A stretch of 47,349 nucleotides of DNA from an uncultured Lachnospiraceae bacterium (GTDB lineage: Bacteria > Bacillota > Clostridia > Lachnospirales > Lachnospiraceae), in the NCBI GenBank assembly GCA_910585005.1, contig CAJUCN010000020.1, positions 1-47,349 on the forward strand, read 5' to 3'. Of the stretch, positions 1 through 6,802 are shown piece by piece; the stretch's first letter is position 1, and every line of letters begins with the position of its first letter. The notes beneath the pieces are model-generated. The model did not search any database. It was not told where the DNA came from and saw only the letters and a list, made by a program, of their open reading frames with translations. The translations under genes and the position numbers were made by a program.

Positions 1-1
1 G

Positions 2-45
2 GCGGGCTTATAGCCCGCGTCCCTAGCCACCCGTTTTACGGGTGG
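2..45. other. Two adjacent GC-rich hairpins at the window edge
   Basis: A 6-bp stem (GCGGGC at 2-7, GCCCGC at 13-18) is followed by an 8-bp stem (CCACCCGT at 27-34, ACGGGTGG at 38-45). Neither is followed by a T-run, so they are not ordinary terminators. They could be the end of a structured RNA or of an insertion sequence lying mostly outside the window; the sequence seen here cannot decide. Confidence 0.5.
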
Positions 46-95
46 GGGCGACTTGCGGAAAAAAGGCGATGGATGACACCATTTAAGGCACTGTT

Positions 96-128
96 TTGAC
101 AAATTATGAAGGCCTTAATGTTTATAAT
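96..128 (+). promoter_or_regulatory. spoIIG-type promoter with 21-bp spacer and candidate 0A box
   Basis: A perfect TTGACA (96-101) and a perfect TATAAT (123-128) are separated by 21 bp instead of 17. The B. subtilis spoIIG promoter is known for perfect hexamers about 22 bp apart that need Spo0A~P to be used. On the other strand the -35 reads TTTGTCAAAA, containing TGTCAAA, one mismatch from the 0A box TGTCGAA. That Spo0A controls it is inference from this architecture. Confidence 0.75.
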
Positions 129-172
129 GAACTGGTACATAAGAAATGGAGGTGAAGGACTACAAGGTGCAA

Positions 173-976
173 ATGCAGAATACCGTATATATTGACAGTG
201 CCTTTTTATTTAATTTTGTTATGGATCTATATCTGCTGAAGCTGACTGCAAAAATTTTGGGAAAGACTGCCACTTATCCGGCAATTTTTGCAGGAAGCCT
301 GGCAGGGGCATTGGGATATTGCATGGTTTTGTGCATTCCGGGAATTTCTTATACGGGCAGGGTTGTATTTGGGATGCTGCCTGTTGGGATGCTGATGATA
401 AAGATCACATTTCGGACGAAAGGATTAGGAGAACTGGCAAGGGGAATGGGATATCTTTACTTTTTCTCGTTTTTGCTGGGAGGGTTCATGATATTTCTGA
501 AAGGAAAAATACCGCTGTTTGGGCAATATGAAAATTCTCTTTTGGTACTTGCATTGCTGGGATTTACCGGTTATGTGCTTGGGATGGGAGGTCTTTCCTG
601 GTGGGAGAGATGCAGGCGGAATTGTTTTTGCAGCGTTGTCATTGCAGGAGATGAAAAGCCGATTGAAGTGAAGGCCTTGATTGATACAGGGAATGGACTT
701 GAAGACCCGGTCAGCCACAGGCCGGTGGCGGTCTTGGATGAGGAAGTGTGGAATAGTCTGAAACGATGGATGAAGCCGGAAAAGTATAAGATGATTCCTT
801 ATCATAGTATCGGAAAAGAAAGAGGGCTTTTGGAAGGTTACGAAATAGATGAGATCGTTGTAAAGGGACATACGGGTAGGAAACAATTTGAAAAAGTAAT
901 TGTAGCTGTTTATAAAGGTAAAGTATCAGGGAAAGGCAGTTATCAGATGATATTGCCCTTTCAGTTATCCATATAA
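173..976 (+). CDS. spoIIGA: Sporulation sigma-E factor-processing peptidase SpoIIGA
   Basis: Membrane aspartic protease that cleaves the pro-sequence from pro-sigma-E in the mother cell after septation. The N-terminal half is a series of hydrophobic membrane segments (about residues 5-145). The C-terminal half carries the aspartyl-protease motif DTGNGLEDP, with the catalytic Asp in DTG. At about 267 aa it is slightly shorter than the Bacillus protein. The open frame extends upstream to an ATG at 146, but the family begins TVYID close to its start, so ATG 173 is preferred; GTG 167 is also possible, with GGAGGTG at 148-154 upstream. It lies 23 bp before sigE, its substrate, in the classic spoIIG order. 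Transcription is probably from the Spo0A-type promoter at 96-128. Confidence 0.93.
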   Translation: MQNTVYIDSAFLFNFVMDLYLLKLTAKILGKTATYPAIFAGSLAGALGYCMVLCIPGISYTGRVVFGMLPVGMLMIKITFRTKGLGELARGMGYLYFFSFLLGGFMIFLKGKIPLFGQYENSLLVLALLGFTGYVLGMGGLSWWERCRRNCFCSVVIAGDEKPIEVKALIDTGNGLEDPVSHRPVAVLDEEVWNSLKRWMKPEKYKMIPYHSIGKERGLLEGYEIDEIVVKGHTGRKQFEKVIVAVYKGKVSGKGSYQMILPFQLSI

Positions 977-999
977 AGATGAGACAGGAGGAACCGAAA

Positions 1000-1743
1000 A
1001 TGGTTTTTAAGGTAGCAATCCCAGGGAGACTGCAGTTTAAGATCTACCGCAGGGATCCCGGATTTTTCATGGGGAGACAGGGAGATGTCCATTATATAGG
1101 CGGATCGGAGGTTCTTCCCCCGCCCCTTGAGATCGAAAAAGAAAATGCAGTGATCAGTGATCTGGGAACGGAATATGAGGACGAGGCGAAGTCTATTTTG
1201 ATTGAACATAATCTCCGCCTGGTTGTCTACATAGCCAAAAAGTTTGATAATACAGGTGTGGGAGTGGAGGATCTGATTTCCATAGGAACTATCGGCCTGA
1301 TTAAATCCATTAACACGTTTAACCCGGCCAAAAATATTAAGCTGGCAACCTACGCTTCCAGATGTATTGAAAATGAGATTCTCATGTATTTAAGGCGGAA
1401 CAATAAGACGAAATTGGAGGTTTCCATTGATGAACCTTTAAATGTGGATTGGGACGGAAATGAACTGCTCCTTTCCGATATTCTGGGAACGGATGAGGAT
1501 GTAATCTACCGGGATCTGGAAAATGAAGTGGAACGGAAGCTCCTCTTAAAGGCAATTGATAAGCTTACGGAACGGGAAAAAACCATCATAAACCTAAGGT
1601 TTGGGCTTGGTTCTCCGGATGGTCAGGAAATGACGCAAAAAGAAGTTGCCGACCTTTTGGGGATTTCCCAGTCCTATATATCCAGATTGGAAAAAAAGAT
1701 CATGAAAAGGCTGAAAAAGGAACTTCTCCGTGACAGTGCGTAA
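1000..1743 (+). CDS. sigE: RNA polymerase sporulation sigma factor, pro-sigma-E
   Basis: Early mother-cell sigma factor of endospore formation, made as an inactive precursor. The N-terminal pro-region (about residues 1-27) leads into HYIGGSEVLPPPL, which matches the known start of mature sigma-E. Region 2 (VEDLISIGTIGLIKSINTF) and the region 4 helix-turn-helix (KEVADLLGISQSYISRLEKK) are both intact. Start chosen at ATG 1000 because AGGAGGA at 986-992 sits 7 bp before it; an in-frame ATG at 979 has no such site. Length is 247 aa, close to the Bacillus protein. It follows spoIIGA in the same operon. Oddly, its TAA stop lies in the loop of a perfect 12-bp hairpin (see 1728-1755). Confidence 0.96.
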   Translation: MVFKVAIPGRLQFKIYRRDPGFFMGRQGDVHYIGGSEVLPPPLEIEKENAVISDLGTEYEDEAKSILIEHNLRLVVYIAKKFDNTGVGVEDLISIGTIGLIKSINTFNPAKNIKLATYASRCIENEILMYLRRNNKTKLEVSIDEPLNVDWDGNELLLSDILGTDEDVIYRDLENEVERKLLLKAIDKLTEREKTIINLRFGLGSPDGQEMTQKEVADLLGISQSYISRLEKKIMKRLKKELLRDSA

Positions 1744-1755
1744 GCACTGTCACGG
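1728..1755. repeat. 12-bp perfect hairpin with the sigE stop codon in its loop
   Basis: CCGTGACAGTGC (1728-1739) and GCACTGTCACGG (1744-1755) form a perfect stem closed by the 4-nt loop GTAA, which contains most of the TAA stop of sigE (1741-1743). No T-run follows, so it is not a typical intrinsic terminator. It may stabilise the spoIIG mRNA 3' end or pause convergent transcription from ylmC; that is inference. Confidence 0.8.
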
Positions 1756-1791
1756 TGGGACTGAGCGTAAGCACTGTCACGGTGGGACTGA
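1738..1791. repeat. Two perfect 27-bp tandem repeats after sigE
   Basis: The 27-bp unit at 1738-1764 is repeated exactly at 1765-1791. Each copy contains GCACTGTCACGG, the 3' arm of the sigE hairpin, so the 5' arm in sigE could pair with either copy. A degenerate third remnant (TATCACGGAGGAG) may lie near 1800-1812. The duplication lies between the convergent sigE and ylmC genes. Confidence 0.85.
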
Positions 1792-1815
1792 GTATGGCGT
1801 TATCACGGAGGAGGC

Positions 1816-2055
1816 TTAACACCGGATATCTACAATAATTATATCAGGACCAATCTGCTTAATATCCTTGTACGGGATCACATAATCAGGGTCAGAGCAA
1901 AGGATATTCAGAAATTTGTTCCCGCTGGGGACAATGACTTTACAGATCTGTCCGCTGCATTCGTCAAATTCAAGGTCAGAGATTCTTCCCAGTTTTTTAC
2001 AGTCTCTTAAATTGATCACATCTTTGCATTTTAATTCTGAAAACAGCATTTTCAT
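1816..2055 (-). CDS. YlmC/YmxH family sporulation-associated PRC-barrel protein
   Basis: Small protein of 79 aa with one PRC-barrel-like beta domain (LGRISDLEFDECSGQICKVIVP, then VIPYKDIKQIGPDIIIVDI). YlmC/YmxH proteins are common in spore formers, often beside sigE and sigG, but their biochemical role is not established. It lies 55 bp downstream of sigG on the same strand and is probably cotranscribed with it. Start ATG at 2055, with AAGGCGG just upstream; an alternative ATG lies two codons in. The ribosome-binding site and start codon form one arm of a 13-bp perfect inverted repeat (2052-2101), suggesting translational control. Confidence 0.85.
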   Translation of the reverse strand: MKMLFSELKCKDVINLRDCKKLGRISDLEFDECSGQICKVIVPSGNKFLNILCSDPDYVIPYKDIKQIGPDIIIVDIRC

Positions 2056-2101
2056 TTCCGCCTTTTCCTGTATAAGATATCATATGCGAAGGCGGAAATG
2101 A
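2052..2101 (-). promoter_or_regulatory. Inverted repeat that could sequester the ylmC ribosome-binding site
   Basis: TCATTTCCGCCTT (2052-2064) and AAGGCGGAAATGA (2089-2101) are perfect 13-bp complements with a 24-nt loop. On the minus-strand transcript the 3' arm contains the AAGGCGG Shine-Dalgarno and the ATG of the ylmC-like gene, while the 5' arm begins 10 nt after the sigG stop codon. Ribosomes finishing sigG would approach this hairpin. Translational coupling or masking is inference. Confidence 0.7.
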
Positions 2102-2110
2102 TGTTCCTTT

Positions 2111-2890
2111 TTATGCTGTCAAATAATTTTTCATGACTTTTAGTGCGTTTTTTTCTAACCTGGAAACCTGCGCCTGGGAGATTCCGATCATATCGGCTAC
2201 CTCCATTTGTGTTTTGCCCTCAAAAAAACGCAGGCTGATAATTTCATGTTCCCGTTCTCCAAGCTTTTTCATAGCTTCACTTAAAGAAAGATGTTCTACC
2301 CAGTTTTCTTCTTTATTTTTTTTGTCGCTGATCTGATCCATAACATAAAGCGTGTCTCCCCCGTCCGTAAAGATTGGCTCATACAGGCTCATAGGGTTTT
2401 GGATGGCATCGAGGGCATAGACAATATCTTCTTTGGGAATGCCGATTTCTGTTGCAATCTCATTGATGGTAGGTTCTTTCATATTTTGTTTGATCAGGTT
2501 TTCTTTGGCATAGATTGCTTTGTATGCGGTGTCTTTTAAGGAACGGCTTACCCGGATGGAATTGTTATCCCTTAAAAAGCGCCGGATCTCGCCGATGATC
2601 ATGGGAACGGCATAGGTACTGAATTTTACGTTTAACGATGAATCAAAGTTGTCAATGGCCTTGATCAGGCCAATGCAGCCGATTTGGAACAGGTCGTCCA
2701 CATTTTCATTACTTGCAGAAAAGCGTTTTATGACGCTTAAGACCAGGCGCAAGTTTCCTTCGATATATTGCTGCCTTGCGTTGGTGTCCCCCTCTTCAAT
2801 TTGTTTAAAAAGCCTTTCTTTTTCTTCCGCCTTTAAAAGAGGCAGCTTTGCTGTATTAACGCCACATATTTCCACCTTTCCCTGGGCCAT
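2111..2890 (-). CDS. sigG: RNA polymerase sporulation sigma factor sigma-G
   Basis: Late forespore-specific sigma factor. The N-terminus KVEICGVNTAKLPLL is the conserved SigG signature. Region 2 (VDDLFQIGCIGLIKAIDNF), region 3, and the region 4 helix-turn-helix (MEVADMIGISQAQVSRLEKN) are all present. Start chosen at ATG 2890, with AGGAGG about 10 nt upstream; the frame extends to 2917 without a better site. Length is 259 aa, like Bacillus SigG (260). In Bacillus sigG follows sigE on the same strand, whereas here sigG-ylmC is inverted and convergent with spoIIGA-sigE. A candidate sigma-G-like promoter lies at 2937-2967. Confidence 0.96.
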   Translation of the reverse strand: MAQGKVEICGVNTAKLPLLKAEEKERLFKQIEEGDTNARQQYIEGNLRLVLSVIKRFSASNENVDDLFQIGCIGLIKAIDNFDSSLNVKFSTYAVPMIIGEIRRFLRDNNSIRVSRSLKDTAYKAIYAKENLIKQNMKEPTINEIATEIGIPKEDIVYALDAIQNPMSLYEPIFTDGGDTLYVMDQISDKKNKEENWVEHLSLSEAMKKLGEREHEIISLRFFEGKTQMEVADMIGISQAQVSRLEKNALKVMKNYLTA

Positions 2891-2936
2891 CTGCGTGAAT
2901 CCTCCTGATTTATACATCTGATTTTTTCTGTAATAG

Positions 2937-2967
2937 AATCATGCACCAAATGGTGGGAAAATATTCA
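2937..2967 (-). promoter_or_regulatory. Candidate sigma-G/F-type promoter for sigG
   Basis: On the minus strand TGAATA (2967-2962) matches the sigma-G -35 consensus exactly. After 18 bp, CATGATT (2943-2937) partly matches the -10 consensus CATACTA. Position and spacing suit autoregulation of sigG in the forespore, but the -10 match is only 4 of 7. Confidence 0.4.
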
Positions 2968-2993
2968 TGGATTTGGAAGCTTATCAAAAGAAA

Positions 2994-3019
2994 AAGAACT
3001 GGCCGCATGTCCAGTTCTT
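2994..3019 (-). terminator. Intrinsic terminator of degV
   Basis: AAGAACTGG (2994-3002) and CCAGTTCTT (3011-3019) form a 9-bp stem with an 8-nt loop. On the minus strand the stem runs into TTTCTTTT. It lies 36 bp past the degV stop. Confidence 0.85.
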
Positions 3020-3054
3020 GTGTATATCATAAGATACTTTTGTTGAAAATAATG

Positions 3055-3960
3055 TTAGGAGTGGAGGGCCTTTTCGATGATTCCGAATCCTAAGGGATAA
3101 GGGCCGGTGTGTACACCGATGGTGGCGCCGATTTGGTAAATGGGAATTTCTTTGATGGCATATCCTTTGCTTTGCAGGGTGGAAAGAGCATGGTCGCGGA
3201 AGGCAGTTCCTTCTTCATAGTCGTAGCCGTAGCCCACAGCAATGCTGAAACAGTCGATGGAAAGAGAGCTTTCCTTTAAATAATCCAATAAAAGCTCTAT
3301 GGTTTTTTGGGTCGTGCGTTTCCGGCCCCTGTCAATGCCTGAGGGAAATATTTCCCCCTGTTTTAATGTGATTACGGGACGGACATCCAGGATTCCGCCA
3401 GCTAAAGCAGCAACTTTTCCAATTCGGCCGCCGTGCTTTAAGTATTCCATGTTTCCTACGGTAAAGAAGATTCTTCCGGTACTTTTAATTTGTTCCAGAC
3501 GGCTGATGGCATCCTGGTAGCTAACGTGATTGTCTCTTAAATTTACTGCTTCCAGAACATACTGTCCCTGAAGGACTGTGTTGATGGTAGCATCGATGAC
3601 AACAATTTGGGCATGAGAATATTTTTCCAGTATCAGTGACCGGGCGTTTAACGCTGACTGCATGGAACCGCTGAATTTGGTGGTAATGCAGATACAGATC
3701 ACAGGAATTCCATCCCTGGCAAAAGGGAGGAATGCTTCTTCATAATCGTGTACGGAGGGCATGGAAGACTTGGGATAAACCCCTTTGCGGTCAACCATCT
3801 GCTGGTAAAAGTCCCTGATACCGATATCTACGTTTTCCCTCAGGTAGTTTACGTCATCAAAAGATACATAAAATGGCACGACTGTAATCTTTTTTTCCTG
3901 CACCAATTCTGCAGGCAGATCGCAGGAGCCATCGCTGATAATATGGAATGCTTCACTCAT
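3055..3960 (-). CDS. DegV family fatty-acid-binding protein
   Basis: Cytoplasmic DegV/FakB-like protein of 301 aa, the normal family size. The N-terminus IISDGSCDLPAELV carries the conserved SDxxxDLP motif. Further family features are SMPSVHDYEEAF, ICITTKFSGSMQSALNAR (the loop that binds the fatty-acid head group), and GGRIGKVAALAGGILDVRPVI. FakB-type members hand fatty acids to a FakA kinase; several DegV paralogues have unknown partners and no fakA is visible here, so the exact role is open. Start at ATG 3960 with a weak AGGG site upstream. It is a single gene with its own terminator (2994-3019). Confidence 0.9.
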   Translation of the reverse strand: MSEAFHIISDGSCDLPAELVQEKKITVVPFYVSFDDVNYLRENVDIGIRDFYQQMVDRKGVYPKSSMPSVHDYEEAFLPFARDGIPVICICITTKFSGSMQSALNARSLILEKYSHAQIVVIDATINTVLQGQYVLEAVNLRDNHVSYQDAISRLEQIKSTGRIFFTVGNMEYLKHGGRIGKVAALAGGILDVRPVITLKQGEIFPSGIDRGRKRTTQKTIELLLDYLKESSLSIDCFSIAVGYGYDYEEGTAFRDHALSTLQSKGYAIKEIPIYQIGATIGVHTGPYPLGFGIIEKALHS

Positions 3961-4163
3961 AATCTACAACCCTTTCCCTGGTAATTCTTTTGTCAAATGC
4001 CGCCCTGAAAAACATGGGCAGCATTGCTGTAACATAGGATACTACTTTCCGATTAAAAAAGCAATGAGTTTCCCATCTAAACGTTTTTTGTTATGGTTTT
4101 TGAAAATGTTTTTGGTGGTTATAAATACGATATTGATGAAATTTAAAATGATTAATTATTGAG

Positions 4164-4192
4164 TTGACATTTTGACGGTCTTGTAATATATT
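4164..4192 (+). promoter_or_regulatory. Sigma-A promoter of the metal-efflux operon
   Basis: TTGACA (4164-4169) and TATATT (4187-4192) are separated by exactly 17 bp, near the vegetative consensus. The predicted transcription start falls in the ArsR-type operator at 4196-4217. Confidence 0.85.
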
Positions 4193-4195
4193 AAA

Positions 4196-4217
4196 CATAT
4201 GAACAGTTGTTCAAATG
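4196..4217 (+). promoter_or_regulatory. SmtB/ArsR-type operator
   Basis: TGAACA and TGTTCA flank a 2-bp centre (core 4200-4213), and outer CAT/ATG triplets extend the symmetry to 4196-4217. This is the 12-2-12 type imperfect palindrome bound by zinc/cadmium-sensing ArsR/SmtB repressors. It begins 4 bp after the -10, so bound repressor would block initiation. Confidence 0.85.
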
Positions 4218-4245
4218 TAGATGTATGAGAAAAGGTGGTGAAAAA

Positions 4246-4605
4246 GTGGCAATACATGATGTGGAGTGTTGTGATACCTTTCAGACCCATAAGGAATTAC
4301 TGGAGCTGGTATCACAGAAAATGCCTGATGAGGATGAGCTGTATGACCTGGCGGAGTTATTTAAAGTGTTTGGTGATTCAACCAGAATCAGGATATTGTA
4401 TGTGCTTTTTGAGGCGGAGGTATGTGTCTGCGATTTGGCACAGGCGCTTAATATGACTCAGTCGGCAATTTCCCATCAGCTCAGGATCCTAAAGCAGAAT
4501 AAGCTTGTAAAGAGCAGGCGGGAAGGCAAATCAGTGTTTTATTCTTTGGCGGATGCCCATGTGAGGACGATCATAGCCCAAGGGAGGGAGCATATTCAGG
4601 AGTGA
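4246..4605 (+). CDS. ArsR/SmtB family metal-sensing repressor
   Basis: Winged-helix repressor that releases DNA on metal binding. The core DLAELFKVFGDSTRIRIL is followed by the recognition helix region MTQSAISHQLRILKQNKLVKSRREG and the wing. VCVCDLA carries a Cys pair like the ELCVCDL alpha-3 site of CadC-type sensors; DVECC near the N-terminus and the C-terminal His residues (DAHVR, REHIQE) could also bind metal. Start chosen as GTG 4246 with AAGGTGG upstream; ATG 4225 would add seven residues. It is the first gene of an operon with an HMA protein and a P1B-2 ATPase, and its operator (4196-4217) lies just upstream, so autoregulation by zinc or cadmium is the likely mode. Confidence 0.9.
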   Translation: MAIHDVECCDTFQTHKELLELVSQKMPDEDELYDLAELFKVFGDSTRIRILYVLFEAEVCVCDLAQALNMTQSAISHQLRILKQNKLVKSRREGKSVFYSLADAHVRTIIAQGREHIQE

Positions 4606-4671
4606 CTGGGCCTGGAAGAAATAAACTGAGGATGTAGCAGCAAAATAATAAAAGAAAAGTGAGGAAATGAG

Positions 4672-4890
4672 ATGAAAAAGAAATTTAAACTGGAAGATTT
4701 AGATTGTGCAAACTGCGCTGCAAAGATGGAAAATGCTATTAAGAAGATTAATGGGGTGAATGATGCAAACGTTAGTTTTCTGGCACAGAAGATGACCATT
4801 GATGCAGAGGATGATCAATTTGAGGATATTATGAAGGAAGTTGTGGCAGTTTGTGCAAAGGTGGAGCCGGACTGCAAAATCCTTTTTTAA
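4672..4890 (+). CDS. Free-standing heavy-metal-associated (HMA) domain protein
   Basis: A 72-aa protein consisting of one ferredoxin-like HMA fold. The metal site is DLDCANCAAKME, a CxxC of the type found at the N-terminus of metal P-type ATPases. The following ATPase has no HMA domain of its own, so this looks like that domain split into a separate polypeptide or chaperone. The Asp before the motif (LDCANC) is typical of zinc/cadmium rather than copper HMA domains. It lies 32 bp before the ATPase. Confidence 0.9.
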   Translation: MKKKFKLEDLDCANCAAKMENAIKKINGVNDANVSFLAQKMTIDAEDDQFEDIMKEVVAVCAKVEPDCKILF

Positions 4891-4922
4891 GAAGCGGTTT
4901 TAGAAAGGCGGGATGAGGGATT

Positions 4923-6797
4923 ATGACGAAAAAACAGCAAAAGATGCTGATACGCATTGGAATAGCTTTTTTTCTATTTGCTGGATTACTGGTTAGTGAA
5001 CATGCCGGTTTGTTGGAAGGGGTAGAAGGGACAGCAGTTTTGTTTGGAATTTACCTGATACCTTATTTGGTCATAGGATATGATATTATTTATAAGGCGG
5101 CAAGAAATATCAGCCACGGGCAAGTGTTCGATGAGAATTTCCTAATGATGATCGCTACTTTCGGCGCCTTTGGGGTAGGGGAGTATTCGGAAGCAGTAGC
5201 GGTTATGTTGTTTTATCAGGTAGGAGAGCTGTTCCAGGGATATGCGGTAGGCAAGTCCCGTCAGTCCATTTCTGATATGATGGACATCTGCCCGGAGTAT
5301 GCCAACATGGAGGTGGACGGGAAACTGACCCAGGTGGATCCGGATGATGTGGAGCCTGGGAGCATGATTGTGATCAAACCAGGAGAGAGGATCCCCTTAG
5401 ACGGCGTGGTGCTGGAAGGAGAATCCTATATTGATACGGCGGCGCTTACCGGGGAATCAGTGCCAAGAAAGGCGTCTGTAGGTGACGGGGTGATCAGCGG
5501 CTGTGTAAACGGAAGTGGAACCCTAAAGGTACAGACGACGAAAGCGTTTGATGATTCGACTGTTGCAAGGATCCTGGAACTGGTGGAAAATGCCAGCAGT
5601 AAAAAGGCGAAAATGGAAAATTTTATCACGAAATTTGCAAGATATTATACGCCGATCGTTACCCTTGGGGCTGTAATCTTAGCTGTGCTGCCGCCCCTTA
5701 TCCTGGGCGGAGGCTGGGGAGAATGGATTAGGCGTGCGTGCATCTTTTTGGTAATTTCCTGCCCTTGTGCTTTGGTGATTTCTGTGCCTCTTGGTTTCTT
5801 TGGAGGGATCGGTGCAGCTTCCCGGATCGGGATTCTTGTAAAAGGAAGCAATTTCCTGGAAGCAGTTGCACAGATGGAGACGATTGTGTTTGACAAGACA
5901 GGCACATTGACCAAAGGGGAATTTAAAGTGCAGGCGGTCTGCCCGGCAGAGGGAAGTGAAAAAGAACTTTTGGAATTGGCAGCTCTGGCAGAAGGGTATT
6001 CCAACCATCCGATTGCTGGGTCTATCCGTGAGGCGTACGGGAAAGAGATTAACATTGACCGGATAGGCCAGGCCCAGGAGATCGCTGGGTGCGGGATCTG
6101 TATACCGGTGGATGGGAAAGAGGCGCTGATAGGCAATGAAAAGCTGATGAGGGAGAGGAAGATTGATTATGTGCCCGATCAGAGCGCCGGAACCATTGTT
6201 TATATAGCGTATGAGGGAAGGTTTGCCGGAAGGATTGTCATTGCAGATCGTGTGAAGGATGGCGCAGCACAGGCGATCCGGGATATGAAGCGGGTTGGCG
6301 TGAAAAAATGTGTGATGCTTACGGGAGACCGTCAGGAAGCGGCTGATGCAGTGGCAAGGGAGCTTGGGATCGATGAAGTTCATGCAGAACTTTTGCCTGG
6401 CGATAAGGTGTCAAAGGTGGAAGAGCTTTTGGCAAGGCAGGAGGACAAAGCAAAGCTTGCTTTCGTGGGTGATGGCATGAATGACGCGCCGGTTTTAACC
6501 AGAGCGGATATTGGGATTGCCATGGGAAGCATGGGATCCGATGCGGCAATCGAGGCGGCGGATGTGGTGTTGATGGATGATGATGTGAAAAAGATTGCGT
6601 CTATTGTAAAAATATCCAGAAAGACATTGACCATCGTCAAGCAGAACATCCTATTTGCGCTAGGGGTAAAAGGGTTAGTCCTTTTGCTTGGGGCGCTTGG
6701 CGTTGCCAATATGTGGGAAGCGGTGTTTGCGGATGTGGGGGTTTCTGTGATTGCGATTTTAAACGCTATGAGGGCTTTGAAAGCAGAGAAGGGATAA
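4923..6797 (+). CDS. P1B-2-type Zn2+/Cd2+/Pb2+ exporting ATPase
   Basis: Inner-membrane pump of 624 aa driving ATP-dependent export of divalent soft metals. In order: membrane segments, the actuator motif LTGESVP, the intramembrane metal motif SCPCALVIS, phosphorylation motif DKTGTLTKG, nucleotide-domain HP motif (YSNHPIAGS), and GDGMNDAP. Late membrane helices carry the Lys in ALGVKGL and the Asp in FADVGVSV, the pair that marks the zinc/cadmium/lead P1B-2 class (as in ZntA). It lacks an N-terminal metal domain, which is supplied by the preceding gene. Regulation is expected through the ArsR repressor encoded first in the operon. CadA/ZntA-like is the functional class; exact substrate preference is inferred. 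Confidence 0.93.
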   Translation: MTKKQQKMLIRIGIAFFLFAGLLVSEHAGLLEGVEGTAVLFGIYLIPYLVIGYDIIYKAARNISHGQVFDENFLMMIATFGAFGVGEYSEAVAVMLFYQVGELFQGYAVGKSRQSISDMMDICPEYANMEVDGKLTQVDPDDVEPGSMIVIKPGERIPLDGVVLEGESYIDTAALTGESVPRKASVGDGVISGCVNGSGTLKVQTTKAFDDSTVARILELVENASSKKAKMENFITKFARYYTPIVTLGAVILAVLPPLILGGGWGEWIRRACIFLVISCPCALVISVPLGFFGGIGAASRIGILVKGSNFLEAVAQMETIVFDKTGTLTKGEFKVQAVCPAEGSEKELLELAALAEGYSNHPIAGSIREAYGKEINIDRIGQAQEIAGCGICIPVDGKEALIGNEKLMRERKIDYVPDQSAGTIVYIAYEGRFAGRIVIADRVKDGAAQAIRDMKRVGVKKCVMLTGDRQEAADAVARELGIDEVHAELLPGDKVSKVEELLARQEDKAKLAFVGDGMNDAPVLTRADIGIAMGSMGSDAAIEAADVVLMDDDVKKIASIVKISRKTLTIVKQNILFALGVKGLVLLLGALGVANMWEAVFADVGVSVIAILNAMRALKAEKG

Positions 6798-6802
6798 GAA
6801 GA

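Noticed and set aside
3990..3999. TTGACA on the minus strand just upstream of degV as its -35
   Set aside because: It lies about 30 bp from the start codon with no -10 in the right place, so it cannot serve as the promoter.
4169..4178. ATTTTGACGG, the reverse complement of the island core CCGTCAAAAT, in the metal-operon promoter spacer
   Set aside because: Only 10 bases match, they are AT-rich, and the similarity does not extend. It lies 18 kb from the island in the promoter spacer and is most simply coincidence.
5645..6383. Long open frames on the minus strand across the P-type ATPase gene
   Set aside because: They lie fully inside a well-conserved gene on the other strand, have no ribosome-binding site and no recognisable protein features; they reflect codon bias.
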